DNA of 64,000 nucleotides from Oasisia sp. SBJ-2009 (taxonomy: Eukaryota > Annelida > Polychaeta > Sabellida > Siboglinidae). The DNA lies in assembly GCA_964017155.1 (NCBI GenBank), contig OZ024862.1, positions 46,833,874-46,897,873 of the forward strand, given 5' to 3'. This document shows positions 31,647 to 42,728 of the stretch, one piece after another (the stretch's first letter is position 1; each line of letters opens with the position of its first letter). The notes under the pieces are model-generated. The model did no database searches. It was given only the letters and a program-made list of their open reading frames with translations, and was not told the DNA's origin. The position numbers and the translations under genes are program-made.

Positions 31647-33518
31647 CGGGTGTGAGCATGTGTGTCTGTGTGTGTGTGCGACTGTGCGCATATGCCTGTG
31701 TGTGCATACATGCCACCAAACATGTATGCCATCATGCAAGCACACGTATGTGTGCATGAGATGTGGTTTACGACCTCTACCCTGCTTAACATTAATATAT
31801 CTAGACCATGTGAAAACAATGGTGTTCATAAAGTATGTTTCATTTTTTTTAACATTTATACATGAATACGAATTAACAGCTTATGTAATAATTTACTCGC
31901 TAACCTGGTTAATGCTTTGTGAGCTTAATTTGGATACTTCTTTATTTAGTATTTTTCCCTTGGGGCATGCTCTTATGACTGTAATGAGTCACTCAGACCA
32001 CATGATGTTGAAACATGTGACCAGTGGCAGTGTGTGTTATATAACAGCCAACTACCTGACCTACACACACCTGAGTTATTGACGCATATCCCAGAGTTAT
32101 CAGTTTGACCTGGATTGTGTTGATTCAGTAGAGTCAACGTAAATATGAGTAAGAACATTTGCCGTTTACCAAAAAGTGGTAAACAGTTGTTTTCACATAA
32201 ATATGTAGCTATCAAAATTACATGCAGACTATGTAAATTGTGGTATATGTCTATTATGTGGGAGAAAACTATTAGTGTTAGTGCTACATTTATGTTACTG
32301 ATTAAAATAAGCCCTTTGGCTAAAAATAGATTTCTTTCCTTGTATAGATTTCTTTCTTTCTTTGTCAACTGAATAAGTTAACCTGAGTCATACTATAAGT
32401 GGGTGAATATAATTTTTAATATATCTTAATGAATGATTGTACATGTATGTGTTTGGACACTGTATATTATATTTTCAAAGTTACTTAAAATCAAAATAAA
32501 CAATATATTATTGTATGTCCTAAAATATATGTTTTAAAAACAGATAAAAACAGAGTTATACTATTGCCATATTAATGTGCAATAATAACGATTTTAGAAG
32601 TATGATTATTATTATTAAGTGTGGGTCATCCATTGCTTAAACTAAAATCGAGTGGAATATATATATAAATAAATATCACATTATTAGAATATGTTAATAT
32701 CTTAAACACAAAACCAGACATATAACATGAACAGGCAATTTAGTAATGTGTATTCTTTCTCCATCAACTCAGCTCTACTGTCACATTACGTAAATGTAGT
32801 ACTAGTAGTGTTTTGGCTTCGCACAATCCTAAGAACCAGTTACTGCATGATGTAAAAACTGACTTGATATACCAATAGGCACTGCTATAGCAGCAGTCAT
32901 AGCATACACTGCTAGGTTAAACTTTCAACACTGTACTAAAGCACTCAGGTAGGCCTAGTACTATTTTATCTCAGAATTTACTGATACATTTTTACCGCTA
33001 CCGTGACCATATACCCCACATGTGTCAATCATCACAAGTTGATGAAAATGGCAGTATTTTCAATTTTTAATATAAATAGTCTATATCCTATACATATGTA
33101 TTATTCTGGCTTGAAATTGAATAAAAATGTATGTTAGAAAACTAACTCGATCACCATTTAGGCAAATATGAAACATTTATAAATCCATTATAATTTTCTA
33201 AAATAATGTACGTACTAGTACTATATACAAGTGAATCTACTTATTAATCCTAATATTATTAATGTTATCTCAGAACTAGTAAATTATTATTTCTGATACT
33301 ATGTATTAATTTAAATGTTGAATTTAAGTGAAATTAATAAAAAATAATTTGCATAAATTCAGGTATTGCAGATGTAGTAGTGGTATGGAAATCATAGTTG
33401 TAACACTGGTATCGACAATATGCATCTATCTTAAACTGCTTCCTTTACTGGCCATATTCAACAGACTGAACATTATGGCCAGGGTGTAATATACAAAAAA
33501 GACATTAGGGTGAGACTA
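30849..33518. other. AT-rich sequence, probably an intron of the F-box gene
   Basis: No exon is supported on either strand. It includes the TTTG/TG microsatellite at 31563-31643. Confidence 0.4.
31563..31643. repeat. (TTTG)n(TG)n microsatellite
   Basis: TTTG units followed by a TG run, like 13389-13494. Confidence 0.95.
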
Positions 33519-33869
33519 CCCGGCAAACAACGACCTGTGATTTCACATGTTCTGTAAGTGAATTCACAAGTTCAACTGGTACAGTTCACGTGAATTGACC
33601 TGATTCTGTGAACAAATTTGGTGTGTCGACACGTGTTTACCGTGACATCACAAGTTTTTCACGTGAAGACATGTGCTAGTGAAACCGTACCAGTTCTGAC
33701 CCAGTACAACTCATGTCAATTAAACTCGTTCAAAACTCGTGACAACAGGCAGCTAGAATACGTGTATTCACGTGAATACACATGAAAACATGTACTGGTG
33801 GAGCGGTACCAATTATGAACCAGTATGACATGTGCCAACTGGTTCAGAAATGGTTTCTTGTTTGCTGGG
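33519..33869. mobile_element. 351-bp MITE with CCC(A/G)GCAAACAA ends (copy 1)
   Basis: Starts CCCGGCAAACAACG and ends TTGTTTGCTGGG, with TA on both sides (33517-33518 and 33870-33871). The interior is rich in ACGTG/CACGTG-type words and ACCAGT.ACTGG words. Two other copies lie at 43559-43902 and 44715-46570. Confidence 0.85.
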
Positions 33870-35230
33870 TATCTCAAGTGAAGCTTAACTTAAGAGCAAG
33901 GGATTGCTTAAGATGAGACAAGATGAATAGTGAGGCAAGCTAGTTGAGATTTAAACTGAGGCGTCAACTGTGCCCAGTGCTACAAGTTTGGCAGAAAGAC
34001 TGGTCCACTCTTTGATAGTTCTGTGGAAGGACTGTTGCCACTTGCCAGTAGCTTCTTGTTCTTCTTCTGGATAATAAAAGATAGGCCAACATATTATCGT
34101 AAACCTCAACTTCCTGGTAATCGGCGTAGACAGTTTTTAGCACGGACTCTCGATTCAACACTGTGTCAAGACGTTCCATAGCTTTGCAAACATAGAAACA
34201 ATTCGGCATGAATTACGTGTCAATTTTGTGTGTTGTCGTTGGAAGTCAATACTCAAACCAAATGCCTAGTTTAGCCCGAATCCTACTACCCACAAGATGC
34301 AGTTATGCCATGGCTTTTGCCTAGCAGCAAAGTAATGACATGTCATATTCAAAACAAACTGCTAATGGTCCCAGACTCAGGGATCCGTGGCATGTTTTCA
34401 ATAACAAGCATTAGACTGAGTGACACTGTCTTCGTTAACACAGCTGACAACAACTGCTTACCTCCGCAGGTAGGCGATCCGCCATCGCCGATGGCATCGT
34501 ATTGTTTTGACAAGTGCCAAATGTCACTTGCGGAAACGGACTGGCTAACCGCAGAGCAGCTCTGCGGCCAAGGAAATATAAGCCACTATTCGCAGAGCAG
34601 GATTCATCCAATCACCGCACAGGAATTTTTGCGCATGTGTAGACGTTGTTGCGGTGTTTCACTGAGGCGATGCACGTTTGTAAATGATAGTTCAAAAAGA
34701 TGGAGCCGCTTCGTTTAGAAGTAGGCGCCACGTTTGACAACTGGCAATCAATTTAGACAAGTATGCCAAAGATCGCCATGTGAAGTTTTGCTGCGTTAAT
34801 TCAAGAACCGTGGCCACCGCAAACAAATTGCGAGCTGTCCTGTCCGCCTCCCGTAGGCTGTAGCACGCCAGTCCGATCATCAGGCTAGCCAAACCTGGAT
34901 CAGTGCATGTGATTCCGGCATATTATCCAGAGATGTGGGAGCATCACATACAAGATGAATCGTTGTGTACAGATGTAAGCAGCTCTTTCAATTGTAATTA
35001 ATTTGATCTTTTTTTCTACAACTCAATGCTTGCAGCTATCACTAAAATTTAAAAAGCTCCTTACACAGGTTGTCTTCAAATAGATTAGTCACTAGTGGCT
35101 TGATGTGGATTAGTTTCATATTTTAAATTGCAAATAGTAAAACTAAGCATATCACAGAGTAAAAATAAAATATAAATACGTCAACAATATGAGGACCCAG
35201 TGTGAACATACTGGAACATATTACATATTC
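33870..35230. other. Mostly unassigned; possible decayed transposase-related frames
   Basis: A minus-strand frame at 33964-34209 has a basic SRRRTRSYW stretch, faintly like the start of Harbinger-type nucleases, but this is too weak to call. GC-rich sequence at 34480-34700 includes the palindrome CGCAGAGCAGCTCTGCGG, related to the repeats at 37970-39430. Confidence 0.3.
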
Positions 35231-35600
35231 ATGTGGTTTGCAGGTTCGATTCCATCCATTTTGTGTCGTTTTGATGCCGATCTGTACTGCAAACGACTGC
35301 ATGGCTACTCCTGGCAGCTGACGTGGTAGCAATCCTGGATTCTGTGCACAATCTGACTCGTCGTGCAAAGTATCTTCAGTTGTGGAGGTAAAAAATGGCT
35401 TTTCTCTTGTCCTGCTGTGTTCAAACATTACTCCAGTTGAATTAATGAATACCTGGTTATAGACTCTGATGGATGTTTGTATGAGCAAGCCTTCACGCAT
35501 TTATTGCACCATTGCTGGATGCTTCCCAAAGAAGTTGAGATGGTGGTTGATTGAACAGGGAATAAAGTGTAACTAGTGTTTTGAGCAGGGATAGGATATT
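35230..35600 (+). mobile_element. SINE, plus orientation (diverged)
   Basis: A B-box-like GGTTCGATTCC lies at about 35244. The body 35430-35570 (ATGAATACCTGGTTATAGAC, then GAGCAAGCCTTCACGCAT, then AGAAGTTGAGATGGTG) matches the body of the SINE at 57655-57952. Confidence 0.6.
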
Positions 35601-35879
35601 ACACTATAGAAAAATTTAACCTCTTTTAAATCCTTGAATGGCATGAATAATATTATTGATAATATTTATTTGCATGCTTGCAGAGACTTCTTTTCTTGGC
35701 CAGATGGGAAGTGGTGTTGGCTGAAGGACTTCGCACTTTTGTCTGAACTGTTGCTTTGTGTACATTTCAGTGTCAACGAGAGGCGGTTATACATAATTTA
35801 TTATGACATTTTCAGGTCTACAGCATCTGATCTCAGGCATTTATGATTCAAATTGTACCAGCTGCACAATCTTCTGTTG

Positions 35880-36165
35880 TAGAATGCTGAGGCCATTTGC
35901 TGCAATGTGCCACCCATCGTGATGCAGCCTTTCCACACGGATTTTTACCGTCGCCACACTGTGAGATGTTTGCATGCCGAGCGGAAGCGGGACAGCAAGC
36001 GGCACTACTGTGACGTCCCTTTCTGCCAAAAACCAACTGGACTTCTGAGTTGGATCTGCTGTGACTATTGCAACAGGTGGTGTCATTTATGTTGTCTGGG
36101 TCTGTTAGTTCAGCCAAATGACCAGATATGTTGATGCCCTGTTTGCCATTTTGACATAGCTTTAT
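35880..36165 (+). pseudogene. Decayed Cys/His zinc-finger frame (PHD-like)
   Basis: The frame starting near 35907 reads ...WICCDYCNRWCHLCCLGL...ICxCPVC. This fits the Cys4-His-Cys3 spacing of a PHD finger, as found downstream of transposon Ulp1 peptidases. A TGA (36132-36134) sits just before CPVC, where family members usually carry Trp, and stops break the upstream part. It is likely the remnant of a Ulp1-PHD transposon protein like the one at 1678-2919. Confidence 0.4.
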
Positions 36166-37739
36166 GTAGAGACCCATCCACCCATCATTTGGACGGGTAA
36201 AACAAATATGGACGGGTAGAAATATGGGTGGACTGGTAACAAAAATTAAGGAGCAAAGGAAAACATTTCTTCCAAAACCATAGATATCGTTATTTATGCC
36301 TTGAAAGTGAGTGTAAAGGGTGTCATATATGTGTTTGTAGCCCATTTCAGGTCATCAGGCACATTTGAAAGTTGGTAAACTAGTTTAACAGTTAACATCC
36401 ATGTCTCCACCAAAACATGTGTGACTGGCAATAATTTTATCCTGCATAAAGCCCTGCATGTTGATGCCACCCAACCAGGTAACCCTGGCATTTGATTGTG
36501 TCAACAGAGGTTGGACATCATCTGCAGATGGGCAACTGGTCGTGGAGGTAGTGAATGAGCAAGGGTTCCTCCCCTAAAATAACATTATGTTAGGTAGTTA
36601 CAGCAAAGCTGTATCACAGGGTTTGTGTTAATCTAGCTGTAAAATGTATATAATCTTAATGCATGTAAATGTGTATATATAACTCACTAATCTGCATTTA
36701 TCTATACATTATGGCAATACATCTTTTCCGTATTACTGACGTTATGAAATTTTTGTTTTAGGTTGGCATCTCTTCATCATGCTACAACCTTGACAAACCA
36801 CCTACAAAACCGCTCGCTCAGATACCGCGTCAACTCTTCAGTGCTGGACTGTTCTGTGATATATTATCATTCATTCACCCCATATATATAAACACTGCTG
36901 TCAAATGCATACATTGATTAAAATACCATGATGCCAGGATGGTATTTGTGGTATTTAATCACACATTAACCAAATCATCATCATTCAGTAGACTTAAATA
37001 CTATGTATATGTTTTACAATTGTATGTGTATGTCTTACATTTGTAAGCGCCATGTAGATGTTTACATTTGCACATGTATATATTTTACATTTGTAGGTGC
37101 CATGTATATGTATGTATTATATTTGTATGTGTATATATTTTACATTGTAAGTGCCATGTATATATGTGTTACATTTGTATGTGTATATGTTTTACATTGT
37201 AAGTGCCGTGTATATATTTTACAGTTGTATGTGTATATATGTTTTACATTTGTATGTGTGTGTATGTCTTTCATTACTAAGCACCATGTATAATTACATT
37301 TGCATTTGTAAGTTTTGTGTCTTTTCTTGGTATGTTGTGATAGGAGTTAAGTGAGTATTTAGACGTTGCACATGATTTATGTATTTGTCTTATAGTTTCT
37401 TAGTATGTTGTGATAGGGAGTTATTTAGACATTGCACGCAATTTAGTTCCTTGAAGCTTTTCCCTGTTTATGTACAAGTTTTTACACAAGTTTTCCTTGT
37501 TGTTATCTTGTAAGTAATGTTTTCACTCACTTTTCAGTACTATGACAGGGATTTTGGTGTGGTAAATAATGTAAATGAGATGTATATGTTTGTATAGATA
37601 TATGTATGTTAGAATGCAGATTATTAGTGTAGTGTCATATACTATATTAGTATGGTGTGACAGGATTTCTAGCGGTACAGTTTGAAATAAATTCCTGTGG
37701 CCACATTTCTTATTTGCATTTTATTCATTCATGACTGAT
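36166..37739. other. Intergenic; minisatellite at about 37000-37300
   Basis: No gene is supported. Near 37000-37300 a ~45-bp unit with TTTACATTTGTATGTGTA and AAGTGCCATGTATATA is repeated about six times. Confidence 0.6.
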
Positions 37740-38765
37740 CTATCAGAATTTAGGTAGACAAATATTCACACATGTCACAGATATGTAATAGGCATTTATA
37801 AAAGTAACAACATGCATAGCAACTAGTCAGATTCTCTCCTATAATTATCTGTTCTATCAGAATTTAAGTAAAAAAATAATCACACATGTCATCGATATGT
37901 AACATGCATTTATGAAACTAAAACAACACGCATAGCAACTAGTCAAAGGTTCTTTTCTACCTGCTCTCCCTAATTCGCAGAGCTGTGACGTCACTGCTCT
38001 GCGAATTAGGGAAACTAAGGAAATTCCGCAGAGCTACTCGTTAAAGGCTTGAAAATAGATATATTCTATCAGAATTTAGATAGAAATGTATTCACACATG
38101 TCACAGATATATAATACGCATTTATGAAACCGAAGCCACTAGTCAAATGTTCTTTTCGACCTGTCCTAATTCGCAGAGCTGTGACGTCACTGCTCTGCGA
38201 ATTGGCAAAACTAAGGAAATTCTCTTATCCGCAGAGCTACTCGTTAAATGCTTGAAAAAAGATATATTCTATCAGAATTTAGATAGAAAGGTATTCACAC
38301 ATGTCACAGATATATAATACGCATTTATGAAACCAAAGCCACTAGTCAAAGGTTCTTTTCGACCTGCTCTGCGAATACCACAACGGTTTCCCTAATTCGC
38401 AGAGCTGTGACGTCACTGCTCTGCGAATTGGGGAAACTAAGGAAATTCCCTTATCCGCAGAGCTACTCGTTAAATGCTTGAAAAAAGATATATTCTATCA
38501 GAATTTAGATAGAAAGGTATTCACACATGTCACAGATATATAATACGCATTTATGAAACCGAAGCCACTAGTCAAATGTTGTTTTCGACCTGCCCTAATT
38601 CGCAGAGCTGTGACGTCACTGCTCTGCGAATTGGCAAAATTAAGGAAATTCTCTTATCCGCAGATCTACTCGTTAAATGCTTGAAAAAATATATATTCTA
38701 TCAGAATTTAGATAGAAAGGTATTCACACATGTCACAGATATATAATACGCGTTTATGAAAACAA
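37740..38765. repeat. Tandem array (~203-226 bp unit) with TGACGTCA palindromes
   Basis: CTATCAGAATTTA starts at 37740, 37854, 38066, 38269, 38495 and 38698. The later units contain a palindrome, AATTCGCAGAGC(T/A)G then TGACGTCA then its mirror, with cores at 37986, 38182, 38408 and 38611. A half-site CCGCAGAGCTACTCGTTAAA follows in each unit. TGACGTCA is the full cAMP-response element consensus, though function is not shown. Confidence 0.9.
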
Positions 38766-39284
38766 TTAGCCTATTCTATTTATATTATTGATACATAATA
38801 TAAATTATAATACTGCCACCCAGCTTGATTTCATTGCATTTTCTCTAGTTCAGTTACCTACAAAAATCATTTAACTTTTGTTATATTTATTTTTTATATA
38901 TATATATACTATTAGAAAAACTAGTGAGTGCACAGAGTTTTACATTATATTTTAATGTCTAAATAAAATGTACTATTGTAAGTATTATTATTATTATAAC
39001 AACATGCACGCATAGCAACTAAACGCTAATTCATTGCATTTTATGTAACTATGACCTTTCACTCTTTTATATTTTTAACAAGATCAGCTAGCATAATCAT
39101 TTAATTATTTACTCATTAATATTTTTTGTATTTACATGTATTACTTTATGATTCCGTTAATACAATTGATACAAAGTTTAATTTTACATTAAAATGTCTA
39201 AACAGCTATTATTATTATTATAACAACATGCATGCATCGCAACTCTTTCTTATATTCTTTCTTATATATCGCAAGTCCTTTGCA

Positions 39285-39440
39285 AATTAGCAGAGCAGTG
39301 ACGTCACTGCTCTGCGAATTAGGGAACAAGTGCCACAATTCGCAGAGCAGTGACGTCACTGCTCTGCGAATTGTGGCACTGGTTCCCCAATTCGCAGAGC
39401 AGTGACGTCACTGCTCTGCGGATAGTGGATAATATTTCCT
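39285..39440. repeat. Three nested TGACGTCA palindromes at 52-bp spacing
   Basis: Cores lie at 39299, 39351 and 39403. The middle one (39330-39379) is a perfect 50-bp palindrome. The three together form one larger near-perfect palindrome with arms of about 70 bp. The flanking word CTCTGCGAATT is shared with the array at 37740-38765. Confidence 0.92.
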
Positions 39441-39739
39441 TATCCGCAGAGCTGCTCTGCGAATAGTCTCGTCCTTGCGGAAAGGGAACTCCATTTACGG
39501 ATGGATACTTCCGATTTGTCTCATAGAGGGCGCACGAAACGACAGTGGCGCCACTACGCGGATTGTGACGACAGGCGGTGTCAGGCAGAGCTAATGCATC
39601 CGAACTGGAGCACTTCAACGCACAGCGCCCTTACACGGATGGGACCAAAACTTAAACGGAGTCCAAACTTAAAACGGATACTGTACTAAACGACGAGAGG
39701 CCCGAGATTGAGCGAGATCTGTGCGCGTTTGGTCCCATC

Positions 39740-39769
39740 GGGGGGGTGGGGGGGGGGGGGGGGGGGGGG
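39740..39769 (+). repeat. Poly-G run
   Basis: About 30 nt of G with one T. It lies 24 bp left of the transposon at 39794. Confidence 0.9.
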
Positions 39770-39793
39770 AAGCTACAGCTCCTATCTAATAGC

Positions 39794-42690
39794 GGTACCC
39801 GGTGATCTCGGACTTTCGCGATCTCGGACTAAGTGATCTCGGACTGTTTCGGTGATCTCGGCCAGTGTGCGGCAGTGATCTCGGCCTGTTTCGGTGATCT
39901 CGGCCAGTGACCTCGGCCTATACGGCAGTGATCTCGGCCTGTGGGGAAGTGATCTCGGCCTGTTTTCGGTGAACTCGGCCAGTGAACTCGGCCTATGGGG
40001 AAGTGATCTCGGCCTGTGCGGCAGTGATCTCGGCCTATATTCATGATGTTGCCCAGCGTTTTTGTTCAACATACTGTGTTAAGTTGTTGGTTGCATGAGT
40101 TTACATTTTAAAGATTTTCTCTCAGAAGGATCAGAATCTCACGGGTAATCATCAAGCGTTTAGGGTGTGCAGCCTCTTACGCTAGCTCTTGCGTGTACCG
40201 CAGTACATGTCTTTATTTTTGACGTTTAACACAAGCGAATGGTTGTGTTTATCGTACATTTATGCGACGGCTAACTAATTCCAAGATAGGAGTGCGCCAA
40301 TGTAATACAGTTTAATTAAAACATTTCTAAACTGTAGAAAAGCACTGGTAATCTAAGTATGTGTTTTGGTGAGTTTCACCTCTGAAATATTAAGACCGGA
40401 CCGTTGCCTATCGTATGGTACTATATATAAAACATACCCCTTCATAAATTATTTTACCATTACACAATCATAACAATTTTTTTTACTCGTTTGTATTCTT
40501 ATCTAAGACGTATATGTAAATAATATTATGTGTGAGGATAAAGGTATACATGGTGTGCAAAATCATTGATTGATCACAACTTGTTCCCAATGCATATGCT
40601 TCTATAGCATGCCTGTGCAATTTATTGTTGATAGAACGGCATCAACGGTTTCGCTCTTGCATTGAACCCGTGATGCCATCATTCGACGTCGTTGTTCGTT
40701 CTCTGAGAAGTATTTCTAAATATGTGTGAGGGTTATGGGGGTGAGGTTATTGTGTGCAAATTATTTATTACAAGTTGTTCCCGTGGCTTATGACTGTATA
40801 ACGGAAAGACGTTTGTCCAAAACCATTTCTATGTATGGAGATCTATGTTTAAAAAATAGTAACGGAGTATATCATCAGGCACGTACGCTGATTTGAGGCA
40901 CATTTGACACGCCAGATTTGCTCAGCTCCTCTTTAGCATCGGAAGAAAGGGATTAGGCATAACGGATTTCTTTTGTTGTTACTCGCCAACATCAAATGGA
41001 GGCATTTCTCACCCAAGTGTAGAGCTTTGAGTAAATGAAAGCTTTCTGTGGTCGAATCCAACGACTTATTTCATATGTGCTCATGGCGTGATTACATCGT
41101 TTAAAGTCACTTATGTAAAACCACAAACAACGCAACAACAACAAGGGTGCTAACTCAGTTGCTGTACGTGGTTTCCATGCGTCGTAACAAATCAAAGAAA
41201 ACTCATGAAAGAAAGAATCTGCTCAATACCGCTGCAGTGCACGAGTAGACAGCCGATTACTATGGCCTGCCACAAAACGTTCATAAATCATAGAAAGATG
41301 TGCCCAATATAGCAAAGCAAGTCGATAATGTTCGCACTCCCAAAGGATACAAATTTAATATAAACTATTGTGAATCAAATTACCACGCCGTCTACCCATT
41401 ATCATTGTTGTGTATTGCATTAATAACTTTATTATTAGGAAATAAATTAGAATTAAATCACAAATGATTGTCTCAGCGTCTTTATAGCATTGCATTAATT
41501 TTATGCCTTTGCGTTTGTAGTTTGATTGGCTTATAGTTGATTATATAATTTTAAGTGTCGATTGTTCTAATAGTTAACAATTTAGCATGATCGATGCTAT
41601 TTTTCTGCTTTGAAGTCGCTTGTGTGCTTACGTGCGAGCATGCGTGTGTATGCGCGCGTGCGTATGTGTTTCAAACGAGGAAGATGTGAAACATCTTTTC
41701 TGCTTCCGATTATAATTTATGTTGTAATTGAGATGCCACAGAGTCCTGGAATACTTTAAAATCTACGCTGCATGCAGTGATTATACCTTTTAAGGTAACG
41801 GCTCTGTGAAACAATAAACAACATTAAGGGTGTTAAGTCAATTGCCGTACATTGTTTCCATGCGTCTCAACAAATCAAAGAAAAAACATGAAAGGAGGAA
41901 TCTGCTCAATAACGCAATGCACGAGTAGACAGCCGATTACTATGGCGTGCCTCAAAACACGTTCACACAGCCCATAAATCAAAGACAAACGAAAATATGT
42001 GCTCAATATAGCTCAGCAACAATTGGAAGTCGATTACGTTCGCACCTTCCCTACGGACACAAATCAAATATAAACAATAAGAAAAGGACTATTGCGAAAC
42101 AATTAAATTACCACGCATTCTACCTTTTTAATTAATGTATATTGCATTAATAACTCAGTTGTGTTGTTATAATGCCAAAAATTAAACTACGTAAAACCTG
42201 GTTCTTAGAAGAAGACTATCAAACAGAATCCACTCAAACAGATTGCATGGTTCTTTGCTCAAAACTTGGCGGATCGTTATAACATTTTTATTGCATTGCA
42301 GGCTCAATGAGTTCAATGATAACACTTGGAGATTTATCAATAGTCAATAAATAAGAACGAAATAACGACTGATCGTTACAACTCCTTTATTGCTTTGCAT
42401 TGCATATTTTTGCAACATGAAGAACGAAACGAAATAACGACTGATCGTCACAGATTCTTTATGCATTGCATATTTTTGTAACATGATACATATGCTGTAC
42501 CATCATATCACTTCATTATATTGGTGAGGGCATGGTGCGCATCACTCCCTATACAGGCCGAGATCACTGTTGCATAGGCCGAGATCACTTCCCCACAGGC
42601 CGAGATCACTGCCGCACACTGGCCGAGATCACCGAAACAGTCCGAGATCACTTAGTCCGAGATCGCGAAAGTCCGAGATCACCGTGAAGC
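39794..42690. mobile_element. 2.9-kb DNA transposon with iteron-bearing terminal repeats
   Basis: A perfect 8-bp duplication CTAATAGC flanks it (39786-39793 and 42691-42698). The ends read GGTACCCGGTGATCTCGG and, in complement, GCTTCACGGTGATCTCGG. After three early mismatches the terminal repeats match for about 100 bp. They are made of iterons of the word GTGATCTCGG spaced about 16-25 bp apart, roughly 13 on the left (39799-40035) and 7 on the right (42556-42687). The interior has no long frame but has a direct repeat of ~300 bp (about 41150-41345 versus 41830-42050). It is a non-autonomous element; an 8-bp duplication suggests hAT or a related superfamily. Confidence 0.82.
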
Positions 42691-42728
42691 CTAATAGCAC
42701 TCTGCCAGGGGTTAAAGGGTGGCTGAAG

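Noticed and set aside
33964..34209. Possible Harbinger-type nuclease N-terminus
   Set aside because: Only a short basic SRRRTRSYW stretch; no DDE region or terminal repeats are visible.
39782..40072. Arg-Ser-Leu-Pro repeat frames (RPRSLPHRPRSL)
   Set aside because: Translation of the transposon iterons; the same words appear at 42570 in the other terminal repeat.
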